Under the pieces are notes generated by a model that made no database searches, was not told the DNA's origin, and saw only the letters and a program-made list of their open reading frames with translations. Both the position numbers and the translations under genes were made by a program. Source: Azadirachta indica (taxonomy: Eukaryota > Streptophyta > Magnoliopsida > Sapindales > Meliaceae). Taken from it: DNA of 64,000 nt. Position 1 is the stretch's first letter, and each line of letters begins with the position of its first letter. The DNA is taken from positions 15,563,475 through 15,627,474 of the forward strand of contig CM040441.1 of assembly GCA_022749755.1 (NCBI GenBank). The letters are read 5' to 3'. Shown piece after piece: positions 24,286 through 36,800 of the stretch.

Positions 24286-27200
24286 CACATGTGATGTCTT
24301 TTATTAAAAGTGTTTATGTCAAATAGTTTATAAATAATACAAGAAATTGTATAATGTTAAGAGGCTATCAATCTACCTTATACATATAAATATATGTACA
24401 GAATTACATCAAACTAACGCAACCACAATTAAACAATTATATACTCTCACATTAAATATAAATTTTTAAATCATATTTTGTCAAATCCTCGGATGAAGAG
24501 AAAAACTCAGTTAAATTTGTAATTTTTTAAAGTAAGTTTTACAAAATGATTTAAAGAACAGATTATAAACATATTAATATAATATGTAAATGTGACATTC
24601 TTGATTAATGTCACTTGAAATCAATGTTAATGGTATTTTCAAATTGTAATCCTGTCGATATATTAGGGTTTTAACTTTAAGTTTTGACAAGCAACCTCTT
24701 ATGATTCAAATTGTAATCATTTCAATTAATTAGAGTTTTAACTTTTAAGTTTTAACAAGCAACCCCTTATGATTGATAATGGTAATACAAAAAAAAAAAA
24801 GAATATGTAGACAGGTCGAATTTGACCCAATACTAAATTAAACCTCTCATAAGATCAAAAGTAAGTATTCAATCATACACCCAATCAGTCATTTTCATTT
24901 TTTTAGTATTTAAATTATTATAGAACCCAAAGACAATTACATTTCACCTTATTTATTGATAAATATGAATTTCTATTTAAATTAAGATCGCTCATAAAAC
25001 TGTTAATTTCTTCTCTTATTATATAAAGCAATTTAAAAAAAATAAGAATCCTTTAAAATATAAATTTAAAATATCTAAAAATGTATAGTATATTTAATTT
25101 AATAATTACTAAACAAATTATATTTTTCTGTTATTTTACTTTTTCTCATAAATCGACAACTTTAACTACATGTATAACCATTATAACAATCAAATACATT
25201 GACTTTATAAATCACATACACTATATTTTGAAATGAAATAAAATATGAAGCAAAAAGGAAAAAGTTACAAACTGGCGATGGAAGATTCAGCTGCATATGC
25301 ATATATGAATGGCCACTGATATTCAATGACTGTATTCACGTCATATTTTATTTTAGTTCTAAATATGATATATTTTATATATAAAATTAATATATTTGAT
25401 AATTGTAATGGTTATGAATATAGAAAAATTTTGATTTGTTAGAATTAATTTGTCTAAAATTATTTGATTACTCTAGTTTATGGAGAAATTAGAAGTGTAA
25501 ATAATTTGAATTATTAAAAAAAAAAGCTAAAGTAAAAAAGATAATTAATTTTGTGAAATTTATAGAGTAAAATATAATACATATTTAAACTTTCAATTCA
25601 TACTTTTAAGGTATTTTCATTTTTTATATTACTTTTATGTAATAAGAGAATAAGTTAACAATTTGAAAGCGATGCGTAGATTTATTAAATATTGAAAGAT
25701 AATTCAATATTTATCAATAAATATGAAATAAAATATAATTATTTTTAGAATTTTACGATAATTTAAACAATAAAATGACAAAAAAAAAATCCACGGTTAG
25801 AGGTGTGATAGCGTATTTAGATTTTAGTTAGGTACTAGACTAAACTCGAGGGGTTTATACAACTTTTTTTCAAAATAATATTACTATTATTTTATAATTT
25901 TATCCATCAAAATCAAAGCCATCAAAAAATAAAAATAAAATAAAAAAGATAAACATTTAGTAGGATGAAAATAAAAAATTAGGAAAAGAATATAGATGGG
26001 TTGATGTCAATTCAAGTTCTTTCCCTGCAAGATAAAACATAAAAGCTAATGGTTAGGTAGTCCCCATCAATCTTCCCAGATTGGAAAATATTCGGTCCCC
26101 CCACTCAAATATTTTTATTTGACTTTCTCATGTCTTTGCTTTGTCATTGGTGGTTATTTGTAAAATCAATAAATTAAATAAATAATATATCTTAGAGATT
26201 AACTATAATTGTTAATTACAATTATATATGTCCAAAATTTTAATTTTCTAATAAGATAAGAATGAATATACTATATATTATTATATTAATGAAAGTGTTG
26301 TCTGGAATGGTAGTTGTTTAATTAAATCATATATTATACAATGCTTTGAAGTTTCAGATATTATTATTATTATTTTTTGTACTATATTGGTAATTAAAAT
26401 ATATACTCTTTTAGACTTTCTATTAGCTTGCCACCTGTTCCGCAGCCCCCATATTTCACTTTGAATATACTGCTTTTTTTTAAAAAGAAAAACTAAAAAA
26501 TCTAATATTATACACGATCATGAAAAGTTCAGCTCCGGAAACGACAGCGTTTAGAGTAAGAGGAAACAATGGGCCCAAGGCCCATGACCGCTATCGTGCC
26601 TTCGACGGGTACTAGAATTCGTTTAGGGTGCAGGATTACTTTTCTTGGATTACATAAAATATTGTCTTTTTTTTTTAAATAAAAAATTATTTGCTTAATT
26701 ATAAGTGAGTGACTGGTAAAAGTTAATAATTAAATAGAAATGTGTATTTATCAAATTGTTTTAATTTGTTTTTAGTATAATGAAGTTTGTGTCCGAGAAA
26801 ATGAAAAAGCTAGCAGAGTTCATTATCATGAATAAATTAAAGATATGTGATAGTTAGATTTGACTTAAATATTAGTATTGATACTCACGTCATAGTTTAA
26901 ACTTCTGTATAAAGCAGTGGTTTCTTATATCAAAATTGAAGGCATATATTCTAAAATTTAAAAGTATATATTTGCATTCGAATCTTACGTCTCTATTTCG
27001 ATTAAATAATTTTTTAATTTTTTACGTTCCAGGTGAAAGGTTTATTAAACTAAGTAACTTCAGATAGTGGCGTTAACACAATCATTTTTCCCATGAATAA
27101 GTATAATATGTATACACACGCACACACACACACACACAAGGGAATGCTCCAATAGGCTGGTGGTTTTTCATATTCGCGTAAGCCAAATTAAAATAATGTT

Positions 27201-28950
27201 TAAGATCTTATCTTATCTTTGAATGTCAAGATAGCTTAATTTATTCATAAATATATGTAGTAACATAATTTAAATTCCCACTAATAATCTTGAAAATCTT
27301 ATACATATATTCATGAATGTCAATACAATTTTCAATATTTTATGCCCATTTTGAAGTATAATTCAAAATTCTAAACCATGTATTAGAAAAAAGAAAATGT
27401 AATAACAAATTAACTACAGCTAGAAGCTAATATTAAGGAATTAAAAAAGAAAAAAAGAGAAGAAGTTGCTGTAATGTACAATTATTATCTCCAAGATGTT
27501 TAATTTGCAATAAATTATGTATCATTACAATTACTAAGTTGCCGGCTGCAATTAACCTCATTAATCATCCATCTCTAATTTATTAACTGTCCAATGTGTC
27601 TGAATCTGATCGCTATTAATTTAGACAACATCCATCCACCACCCATTATCTTCCGTTATTTTATTAATTAATGTCTCTTAATTATCAGGAGTTACGTTCG
27701 TGCCTGCTCAAAAATCAGAAATTAACGAACCCTAGAGAAAGATTTGAGTAATGGATGCAGCATTTTGGTATCAAATTTCAATTATTGATGTATAATTATA
27801 GATAGAACACAGGCCATTTTCATAAACAAAATGTCTCTGCGTATTTGCGTCATGAAATATAAGTGAATCAATGTGGGCACACAATTTATCTATATATGTA
27901 TTATGTATATATATATTCAAATTGAAAAAAGAAATGATCAATGTCAATATATATCTAGCCAGTATTCAATCAATGAACGTGACATGTTGGTTCATAATAT
28001 ATCATAACAAAATGGAAAGGTTCAGCTACTAACTCATTGTCTGTTTGTTTGATGAGAGTTATTAATGTGTTCAAAAATGGAAGATTTTTCTTCAACGTGT
28101 AATAAATTCTTCATCCACCACCCACACGGAACGATCAAGCGCCCGGTGCAAGAAGAGATATTGAATTGAAATCTTCTGTATGCAAAATTAACCAAATCTT
28201 TATTAGATAATATTTTCTTCGTTTAATATCATTTATGATTTGTTGTTGTTTTCATAACTGTAATTTCTTCATATGATGATATTCCATAATCTTACTTACA
28301 GATAGCTGCAGTGGTTTTGTTTTTGGCAGGAGAAAGAAGCTTGCTGTATGCCTTCATAAATATTTGACTGTCAATTTTAAAGACAAAAGGAAGGTAAACA
28401 AGGAAAATGTGGACCTCTTGCTAGTTTATACTTTATATAGGCTTGTGTTTAATCATGCCTATTGCCTATTGCCTATTGCCTTCCTTATATAACTATTTGC
28501 CGATGGTGCTATCAGTTTATTCAATTTGACAAGTCTCTTGCGTTGTAGTGTTAAAATTTATATATTGAACCCATGATATCATGACAATTAGAGTAAATTG
28601 TTTTTCAAAATAAAAAATCAGAGCAAGATGATCATTAGTTAAAAAAACTTACAACTAATATCAGCTGGGTGACGGCGATAGAACTGTGTTAACTTATCAA
28701 GTTTTGTAGCCGGTCGCCATCATTAAGGTTTAAATCTTAGCTAGTTTTGACAAACAATGAACCTTACACCAATAAAGAAACAATGGTTCTCTGAAATACA
28801 GATGAAGCAAAGCAATTACTTCCGCGTGGGTGCCAATAGATGTCAGACTGTCTTCACACCCTAGAAATATATTTGCAAATTATTGGCGTCTTTCATGTGA
28901 ATCTAAAAGTAAAAAGAGAAAAAGATTGTGGCGATTATTGTAGGGACATT
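22738..28950. other. Gene-poor AT-rich stretch
   Basis: No gene was found over about 6 kb. It holds (TA)n runs (23637-23656, 24253-24280), a (CA)n run (27113-27138) and a heptamer GCCTATT repeated about 3.4 times at 28457-28480. There is also a promoter-like cluster near 26570 with no gene next to it. Two short similar blocks near 24650-24690 and 24725-24765 (AACTTTAAGTTTTGACAAGC type) form a local direct repeat. Confidence 0.5.
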
Positions 28951-29014
28951 TATGAAATGAACAAGACGAGTGGTTAGTTGTTGTGACAATTTAATTAATG
29001 CAAATAAAAAGGCT

Positions 29015-29020
29015 TATAAA
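29015..29020 (+). promoter_or_regulatory. TATA box of the glycine-rich protein gene
   Basis: TATAAA lies 61 bp upstream of the chosen ATG at 29081. That places transcription start near 29045 and gives a leader of about 35 nt. It lies downstream of the first in-frame ATG at 28970, so that ATG is unlikely to be used. Confidence 0.6.
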
Positions 29021-29080
29021 AACTATCGTCCCCATGCAAGTTCTCATCAACGAAAGCTCGTGAAATTGATAGCAGTAAAA

Positions 29081-30220
29081 ATGGTTCTTGGTACTAGGAG
29101 AGTTGTTTTGTTATCTTTGTTTTGCCTTAATGTTCTTGTAGCAAGTGCGTTTGCTAGGAATGTGGTGAGTGTAAACAACAAGAATGAGGAGAAAACATTC
29201 TTAGGTTTCGGGAAGGGTGGTGGATTCGGTGGCGGATTTGGTGGGCGTGAGGGTGGAGGCGGTGGTTTTGGAGGTGGGTTCGGGGGTGGTGCTGGTGTTG
29301 GTGGAGGGGCCGGGTTAGGAGGTGGACATGGTGTTGGTGGTGGCTTTGGTGGTGGATTTGGCAAAGGTGGAGGACTTGGTGGTGGAATAGGTAAGGGAGG
29401 TGGTATTGGTGGTGGAATTGGTAAGGGAGGTGGTATTGGCGGTGGAATTGGTAAGGGCGGTGGGCTTGGTGGCGGAATTGGTAAGGGAGGTGGTTTTGCT
29501 GGTGGAATTGGCAAGGGCGGCGGTCTTGGTGGTGGAATTGGCAAGGGCGGCGGTCTTGGTGGTGGCATGGGCAAGGGTGGCGGGCTTGGTGGTGGAATTG
29601 GCATGGGCGGCGGGCTTGGTGGTGGAATTGGCAAGGGCGGCGGGCTTGGTGGTGGAATTGGTAAGGGCGGCGGTCTTGGTGGTGGCATTGGCAAGGGTGG
29701 TGGTCTTGGCGGAGGGATTGGCAAGGGTGGGGGGCTTGGCGGTGGGATTGGCAAAGGCGGTGGGCTTGGTGGCGGAATTGGTAAGGGAGGTGGTCTTGGT
29801 GGTGGAATTGGAAAGGGCGGTGGTCTTGGTGGTGGAATTGGGAAGGGCGGAGGGCTTGCTGGTGGCATTGACAAGGGCGGCGGTCTTGGTGGCGGCATTG
29901 GCAAGGATGGTGGGCTTGGTGGTGGAATTGGTAAGGGCGGTGGTCTTGGCGGAGGGATTGGCAAAGGTGGAGGAACTGGTAAGGGAGGTGGTATTGGTGG
30001 TGGGATTGGAAAAGGTGGTGGACTAGGAGGAGGTATCGGCAAAGGCGGCGGATTTGGAGGTGGTGGCGGCTTTGGTAAAGGTGGAGGATTTGGTGGTGGA
30101 ACTGGTAAAGGTTTTGGCGGTGGAATTGGAGGTGGATTTGGGAATGGTGGTGGAGTTGGAGGAGGGATAGGAGGCGGTGGTTGGGGTGGGTTCGGAGGTG
30201 GCGGTTTTGGACAACCATGA
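29081..30220 (+). CDS. Secreted glycine-rich cell-wall-type protein, 379 aa
   Basis: A single-exon gene. The frame is open from 28970, but the ATG at 29081 is preferred. It follows the TATA box at 29015 at the right distance, has a good context (AAAAATGG), and puts a signal peptide at the N-terminus: GTRR, then a hydrophobic run VVLLSLFCLNVLVASA, with cleavage likely after AFA. A short linker rich in Asn, Lys and Glu (residues about 26-43) precedes a Gly-rich body that runs to the stop. The body starts with irregular GGGFGGG text and then holds about 22 copies of the decapeptide GKGGGLGGGI (29371-30052), with variants such as FAGGI, GMGGG and GKDGG. It ends in GGGWGGFGGGGFGQP. Such proteins are secreted to the plant cell wall; the regular Lys may bind acidic wall polymers (inference). 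Confidence 0.88.
   Translation: MVLGTRRVVLLSLFCLNVLVASAFARNVVSVNNKNEEKTFLGFGKGGGFGGGFGGREGGGGGFGGGFGGGAGVGGGAGLGGGHGVGGGFGGGFGKGGGLGGGIGKGGGIGGGIGKGGGIGGGIGKGGGLGGGIGKGGGFAGGIGKGGGLGGGIGKGGGLGGGMGKGGGLGGGIGMGGGLGGGIGKGGGLGGGIGKGGGLGGGIGKGGGLGGGIGKGGGLGGGIGKGGGLGGGIGKGGGLGGGIGKGGGLGGGIGKGGGLAGGIDKGGGLGGGIGKDGGLGGGIGKGGGLGGGIGKGGGTGKGGGIGGGIGKGGGLGGGIGKGGGFGGGGGFGKGGGFGGGTGKGFGGGIGGGFGNGGGVGGGIGGGGWGGFGGGGFGQP
29371..30052 (+). repeat. 30-bp minisatellite coding for GKGGGLGGGI units
   Basis: About 22 in-frame units of 30 bp. Synonymous changes (GGT, GGC, GGA, GGG) are spread unevenly among units, and blocks of neighbours are nearly identical, which suggests recent unequal exchange. Confidence 0.85.
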
Positions 30221-30842
30221 GGTTCACGTACCTATTGCATGCATGCATGGAGCATGAAATCATAATATTGTAATTGAAGTAAGTCTATCTGCTTCGTGTG
30301 TCAATCGTGTTACATAATAATTCTTGTTATTTTACTGATTTTAATTTTATGAAAGATGTAATGCTAGAAATAATTATGTTATGTCCTACAAATTAATTAA
30401 TATCATCATGTATTGCATTTATCGGCAATGTAATTAATTAATGTCTTTATTTATTTGGATCCATATTTTTCACTTGATCCACATATGTTGCATGGTAACC
30501 ATTGTCCTTTGGAGGTTGTAGGAATAAATCGAGATTCAAGATTCAACACACATATTATGAATAATATATACACAAATTGAATTAATGATAATAATATAAT
30601 AATTTTTTATTTTTGATGGTATAAATCAACAAGTATATATATCATAATTATATATTACTATATATTATTATTATTATTATATATATATATATTACATTAT
30701 ATAATAGTATTATCTTGTTTGTGGAATAGACTAGCAACTTTATGAAATAAAATCCCAAAAAAAGTTGGGCGAGTAAGCTTGAAAGAAGTAGAACAAATCA
30801 ATGCTAATGTAAGAGGCTAAAAGAGTTGGATTTAGTTTCTTA

Positions 30843-30894
<52 letters not shown>

Positions 30895-31376
30895 TTTTTA
30901 AAAGTGAGCTTGAAATAAGTGAAATTTCTGTTGCCAGACCAGAACATAGCCCGAGGATAATGGCGAAGGCAAAGATTAAGGCCACGTTAGGAGTATTAAT
31001 AAGATTAAAGCAAACATTAAAACTCTTATTCAAGTTCATCCACATAAATTGATAATGATAATCTATTAATAATATCTCAATTTTTAATTCTTCATTTTAT
31101 ATTAGTTTAAAGTATTAATTTGAATTTTGAATAAATTTAATGATCTCTCTCTCTCTTTTTTTTTTTGCTTGAAATATAATATTCATAATAAGATACATAA
31201 TAACCTATTTAAAAATTTTTCAAATTTAGTTTAAAAAAAAAAATTGACTTTTTACTTTTAAAAAAATGTGTTTAAGATTGTTATTAAATTAAAAAATAAA
31301 TATTTTTATTATAAAAATTAACTAATTTGTAAGTTAAGTAAAAAAAATTTAAACAACCTCTTAAGGGTTTTTTTTA
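30221..31376. other. Downstream spacer with an (ATT)17 microsatellite
   Basis: The 3' UTR of the glycine-rich protein gene is followed by AT-rich DNA. A perfect ATT run of 17 units occupies 30844-30894, and a shorter (TTA)n/(TA)n tract lies near 30660-30690. No gene was seen. Confidence 0.6.
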
Positions 31377-32319
31377 ATTGAAATTTTAATATTATTTTCA
31401 GATATTTAAAAATTATTTTTTTTTTAACTTATGTTTAAATATTTGTTAAAAATATTTGAATATAATTAAGTTAAAATTTTTGACTTAAATATAAATAAGT
31501 AAATATTTGAATAATTTAATATTTTTATTTTTTAAAATATTTATTTTTATTAATTTATTTACTAATAAAAATAAAATCCTAATTAATTATTTTTTACGTA
31601 TCTTTTTTTTATTATGATTATCCTTTAAAGAGATTTTCTACAGCAATCAAAATTGGGATTCAATTTTCTCAAATAACCACTATTTAAAATTTGTATAAAA
31701 AATGATCTGATTGATCTAAAATGTCCTCACAAAAATTTTTAAAACTGACCAACATTTATTTTATTAGGGGTATTTTCATTTAAAAAAATTCAAGTGGGTC
31801 ATTTTTGTAATAAACTTTAAACAATAAATATTGCTAAAAATTCAGCTTAAGTTTGAGGCATTTTGCTTAATTTTCTCTATCCTGTACCTATTTTGTAAAT
31901 CCTACTTATTTTATACTTTAATTATTGTAATAAATTTAAATATTTATATAATTACAACTATATTACAGTATGACTTATTATTTTTATTTATATTTATATC
32001 ATCGATTAGAAATTATTTTTTTAAAAAAAAATATATCAAACAAATGAATAATGTATATACTGACATAATTTATTAATTTTTTTATTTATTATTGTGATAA
32101 TATAATCAAAATTATTAGAGATATAAGTATATTATTTAAAAGAATATATATGTCAAAATATCAATTTTCAAATTTTTTATTTTCTTAAAACAGATAACTT
32201 GATACTTATTTTCAAATGTTTTAAAATAAAAATTAAATATATTATTCGGATTTAGATTTTAGTTAAATTTAAATTTTAATCATATTCAGAGTTCAGATAA
32301 AAAAACAAACGCTACCTTA
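31377..32319. repeat. AT-rich TIR repeat, copy with internal insertion
   Basis: Closely similar to 58481..59200 along most of its length, for example AAAATATTTGAATATAATTAA, ATATATCAAACAAAT and TCAAAATAT. It ends GTTCAGATAAAAAAACAAACGC followed by TACCTTA. About 250 bp at 31612-31870 have no counterpart in the other copy. The ends look like the GGTAGCGTTTGTTT termini of plant hAT-type MITEs; this assignment is an inference. Confidence 0.5.
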
Positions 32320-33336
32320 TTCTTTAAAAATAACTAATAAGTCTTAAATATAGAAAAAAAATAACAGGAAAAATATGAAACAAACTTTGAATTTTCAAAC
32401 AACATACATCAATGTTTCTTTAATTTTAAATATTTTTTTAAATTATTTATAGATTTTTAGAGTTAAACATTTTAAACAGTTAAAATTATATATCACGCAT
32501 AAATTAATTATAATATAATTATTATTCATTAATTATTTATTAAATTAAATCTCAATTGTTGAAAGTATTTAAATCTAATAATTTATAAATAATACAAATA
32601 TATATAATTAAGGGTTTATTGATGCATACTATATATAATTAAAATACAAGTAAAATTAGTTTTATTAAAATTATCAAAATACATCATAACATGTTATTTT
32701 GTTAAAGTTTCGGGGAGGAAAATTTTATTATTACTTTTTTATGAATATATTTTAATAAAAAAGCAAAAGATTGTTTTGGTCTCCCAACCCAAACACGTCT
32801 TAACTCTTAATAGGTGATCGTCTTAAGAGAAAAAAATAGCACTTTTCAATTTCCAATATTCATGGGGCCGGCGGTTGACCAAAACGGGCGGGTTTCGTTT
32901 CAAGCTGGGCCCAAGACATTCCTTTCTATGAACTGTACCATTTATTTAATAATTAAATTACTATTATTTTCGAAACAAAACAAAATAAAGAAGAAAGCAT
33001 TTATTACAAAACCTTGTCTCCGTTCACACGTCACACTCTTCAGACAAGACTCGCCAGTGTTAGATTTCATAATTTAATGCGTTTTCACACTGGTTCAACT
33101 GTTTCAATATTCAACTATTTTTTTTTAAAAAAAAGAATAACAAATAATAAAAAAACCAATACAAAGTCTAAGAGAGAGAGAGAGAGAGGAGAGAAAGTTA
33201 ATGGGGGCTTTGGATTCTTGCTTAGCAAGGGAAAATTGAGCGACTTTTTCGTTGTTTAATTCTTGTAGAAATTTAGAAAATGCACAGGTCATTTGGTGTC
33301 TTGTGGGCTCGGTCAATGCTTTTTTACTATGAAAAG
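32320..33336 (+). promoter_or_regulatory. Promoter and 5' UTR exon of the NPGR2-like gene
   Basis: GC content rises near 32860-32915, where a TGGGCC site II motif is found (32906-32911). A GA repeat (33173-33196) is typical of a plant leader. The leader exon ends at 33336 with GAAAAG before GTACCT, and its intron closes with TTTTAG at 33854, 23 bp before the ATG. Confidence 0.5.
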
Positions 33337-33877
33337 GTACCTTTTTTTGGAGTATAGTTTTGATCTTGTTGGTCTTTTTTCTTTTTCTTCATGATGTTTG
33401 TAATGAGCGTTTTACTGTCAGCTTTTGGCTTCAAATGATGCTGTTTTTGCTGATTTGTAGTGTGGAATACACTGAATTCATCTGGGTTTACTGTTTTTAT
33501 TTTGTTTTTCTGTTCTGGGGTTTTCGTTTTCATTTTTTCCCTTTAGAAAAGCTGTTCTGGTAGTTGGCTGACACTGCTGTAGGTGGGGTTTTCGTCACTC
33601 GAGATGATTTGGATTTATAAGTGTGATCTTGGTTTTAAGATTTCACAGTGGAAATGTGTTCAGTATGATAAACTAAAAGATTGGAATTTGGAATTTTCAG
33701 CTTTTTTTTAGGCCATAAAAGTCCACTGCTTTAGTCATTTTTGTTTTTGTTTATGATCTGAGAATCCATAAGCATTGACTTGAGCTTGTGGTTATGCCAT
33801 TCAAGTTTCGAGAGTGATTCTAATTTTGTATGTTTGTTTTTTATGCTATTTTAGGAGAATTTCAAGTTTGATGAAAC

Positions 33878-36800
33878 ATGAGAATTAAGGATTGGATCAG
33901 TAAAAAATTGGGCATCCAAGCAAAAGTTAGGAAGATGATAAAATGCATTTGTTCAGGCGAGCAATTAAGAGTAGATGAAATAGTATCTTCGTCGGAGTCC
34001 CTGGCAACTAGGGATTATTCAGCAAGTGGATATTCATCTCGAGCTGGGGAAATGGACACAAAAGTTGACAACAGCAACATCGAAGAAGCAGAGTCATCTC
34101 TTCGCGAAAGTGGCTATCTGAATTATGAGGTTGGTTGCATCCAAGTCTTTTCTTTTGTTTTTTTAATTGAGAATTATAAGTATAATTTTTAGTTACATGG
34201 CTGAGTTAGAACATAGTCAGAATATCCTGATACTAGATATGGTAGTATCTGTTTATGATGAGGACATTTTTCTTAAATGAACACTTCTATATTGGAGATA
34301 ATGACACCAATGCCTTATAATGTATTTTTTTAATTGATAATGGCAAAAATTGGGTAGGTAGAAGAAAAGTGTGTCTGATGAAGTACGTTTATTTTTCACA
34401 ACTATGTTGCTCTAACTTTTCTTTAAGATGGTAGTAGCTTATATAATGGGAATGCTTGGTAGACTGGCTTGTTTATTTTATTTTCTTTTCTGGTGGCACA
34501 TTGTCCATCATTGTTGGAAGAATAGCATCCTGTATTAATAAATTAGATAGCTAGGTAATTCTTCTCATTTGCCATCTTCTTTCTCTTCTCTATGGAAATA
34601 ATCTGAAGCAATCACTTAAACTATACCTAGGAAGATATATCTTCCATGAGGGTTTCTGCTTTGCACAGCATAAGACATATAACACTTTTTACTCTCTGCA
34701 ATATGTTCATTATTGCATAATAATCTTCAGTTTTTGGTGGTTAATGAATAGAGAAGCTACATATTCTGTGAGTCTTATTATTAATGACTCTGATGGTGAC
34801 TAAAAGTGGATAGCTAGCTGCTACTTAAATCTTTTGTTTATATTGCACATTACTGGCGTATTTTATGTTGCTCATTTTTCAGTGTGGTAGTGAAGTGGAT
34901 ATTTCAGAAATCCAACTAAGTTTTTGCATGAGATTTGCATGTCAATATTGATACTATTGCATGACCCTATGTGTGTGACTGTTTAAATATATATTATATC
35001 ATGACTGTGTATAACTATGCAATCTACCAGCGTTATTTCCAGCAGTTTGTTTTCATAATTTGAACAAAAATTCATTTCTTTGTTTTCTGAGTTCGTTTTG
35101 ATCATGTTTCCATATTTCACTGTGGCCTATGATTTGGTTAAAGTTAGTGTAATATCTTTACAGTATGTCATGAAGCTTAAGCAATCATCTTGATTTTAGG
35201 AAGCTAGAGCATTACTCGGAAGGCTTGAGTTTCAAAAAGGGAACATAGAAGCTGCGCTTCATGTATTTGAAGGAATAGATGTTGCGGCTGTGACTTCCAA
35301 GATGAAAATTTCCCTTTCAAGAAGATGTGAACAAAACCGGCGCCGTTCACAAAGTGATGCTGCCCCACCTATGTCTATGCATGCTATTAGTTTGCTTATT
35401 GAAGCTATCTTTCTCAAAGCAAAATCATTGCAGGGTCTTGGAAGGTTTGAAGGTATGATGTTTGTCTTTTCCTCTTTTCCTATCTTGGATTATACTTCAT
35501 CAGGTTTTAATTTTTCAGTTGTCATTCACCTTGTCTTATGTGTTTTCTATGAGATTTATTAACTGAGAAAGAATTGTTTTTTATCAACAGAATAGTCATG
35601 TATATGATGACAAAATGTATGAATCTGCTTATCATTTTTTTTCCCACCATGTTAGGAGTGTACATATGTCCTTTTGAGCATAAAGTATCATGAATTAGTT
35701 TTCATGAAATACACATAGAAAGAGTTTCATCTGTTTCCTGCCTTGTTCTCTCTCATTTTAGCATACAGAAATAAACGAAGGAACACAAATCATGAAATTT
35801 AATAGCTTTCTTAGATGGAAAATGTTAATTATAAATGCTGACACCTTAACGTTTCTTCCTGAACTGTTCTCTAGGGGCTGCTCAATCATGCAAAGTTATT
35901 TTGGACACTGTTGAACGTGCATGCCGGAAGGCCTACCTGAAAACAATTCCATAGACTGTAAATTACAAGAGACTCTAAACAAAGCTGTTGAATTACTTCC
36001 TGAACTAAATAAACTTGCCAGGGCTCCACAAGAAGCTATTTTGTCATACCGCCGTGCCCTGCTCTATTATTGGAATCTTGACATGGAAACCACAGCAAGG
36101 ATAGAAAAGGAATTTGCAGTTTTTCTTTTATACAGTGGTACTGATGCAAGTCCACCACATTTACGTTTGCAGATGGAAAGTTCTTTTGTGCCAAGAAACA
36201 ATATAGAAGAGGCTGTTCTTTTGCTACTGCTTTTACTGAAGAAAATTGTTCTCAGAAAAATTGGATGGGACCCATCAATTTTAGATCACCTTTCATTTGC
36301 CCTGTCTGTGTCAGGGGAATTATGGGCTCTGGCTCATCAGGTTGAAGAGTTGCTTCCAGACATTATGGAAATCAAAGAAAGATATTGCACTCTAGCTCTT
36401 TGCTATTTTGGAGAAGGTGAGCACATGGTTGCTTTGAATCTTTTGAGGAACTTATTGAATCATAGAGGAAATTCAGACTGCATACTGGAATTATTGCTAG
36501 CCTCAAAGATTTGTGCAGAGAACAGGATATGTATACAAGAAGGGATAACTTACACAAACAAAGCACTTTCCAAATTGCAAGGAAGATGTGGCCAGATGGC
36601 TAGCGTTGCAAATTGCTTGCTGGGTATTTTGCTGTCAGCTCAATCCAGGTCAGTTGTTTCTGATTCTAAGAGGATTTTGAAGCAGGCAGAGGCACTTGAA
36701 GCGCTGGAAACTGCGGAGAAAATTATGAGAGAAAGAGATCCGTATATTATATACCATCTTTGTATGGAAAATGCTGAGCAGAGGAAGTTGGATGTTGCAC

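Noticed and set aside
22738..28950. Possible LTR retrotransposon in the gene-poor stretch
   Set aside because: No reverse transcriptase, integrase or gag motif and no paired long terminal repeats could be seen.
28970..29080. In-frame upstream ATG extending the glycine-rich protein by 37 residues
   Set aside because: It lies upstream of the TATA box at 29015 and would bury the signal peptide inside the protein.
29047..30042. 331-codon open frame on the - strand opposite the glycine-rich gene, rich in Pro and Ile
   Set aside because: It is the mirror of GGN-rich repeats (GGN reads NCC on the other strand), starts past the sense signal peptide and has no promoter or start context. The 369-codon - strand frame and the 208-codon + frame are shadows for the same reason.
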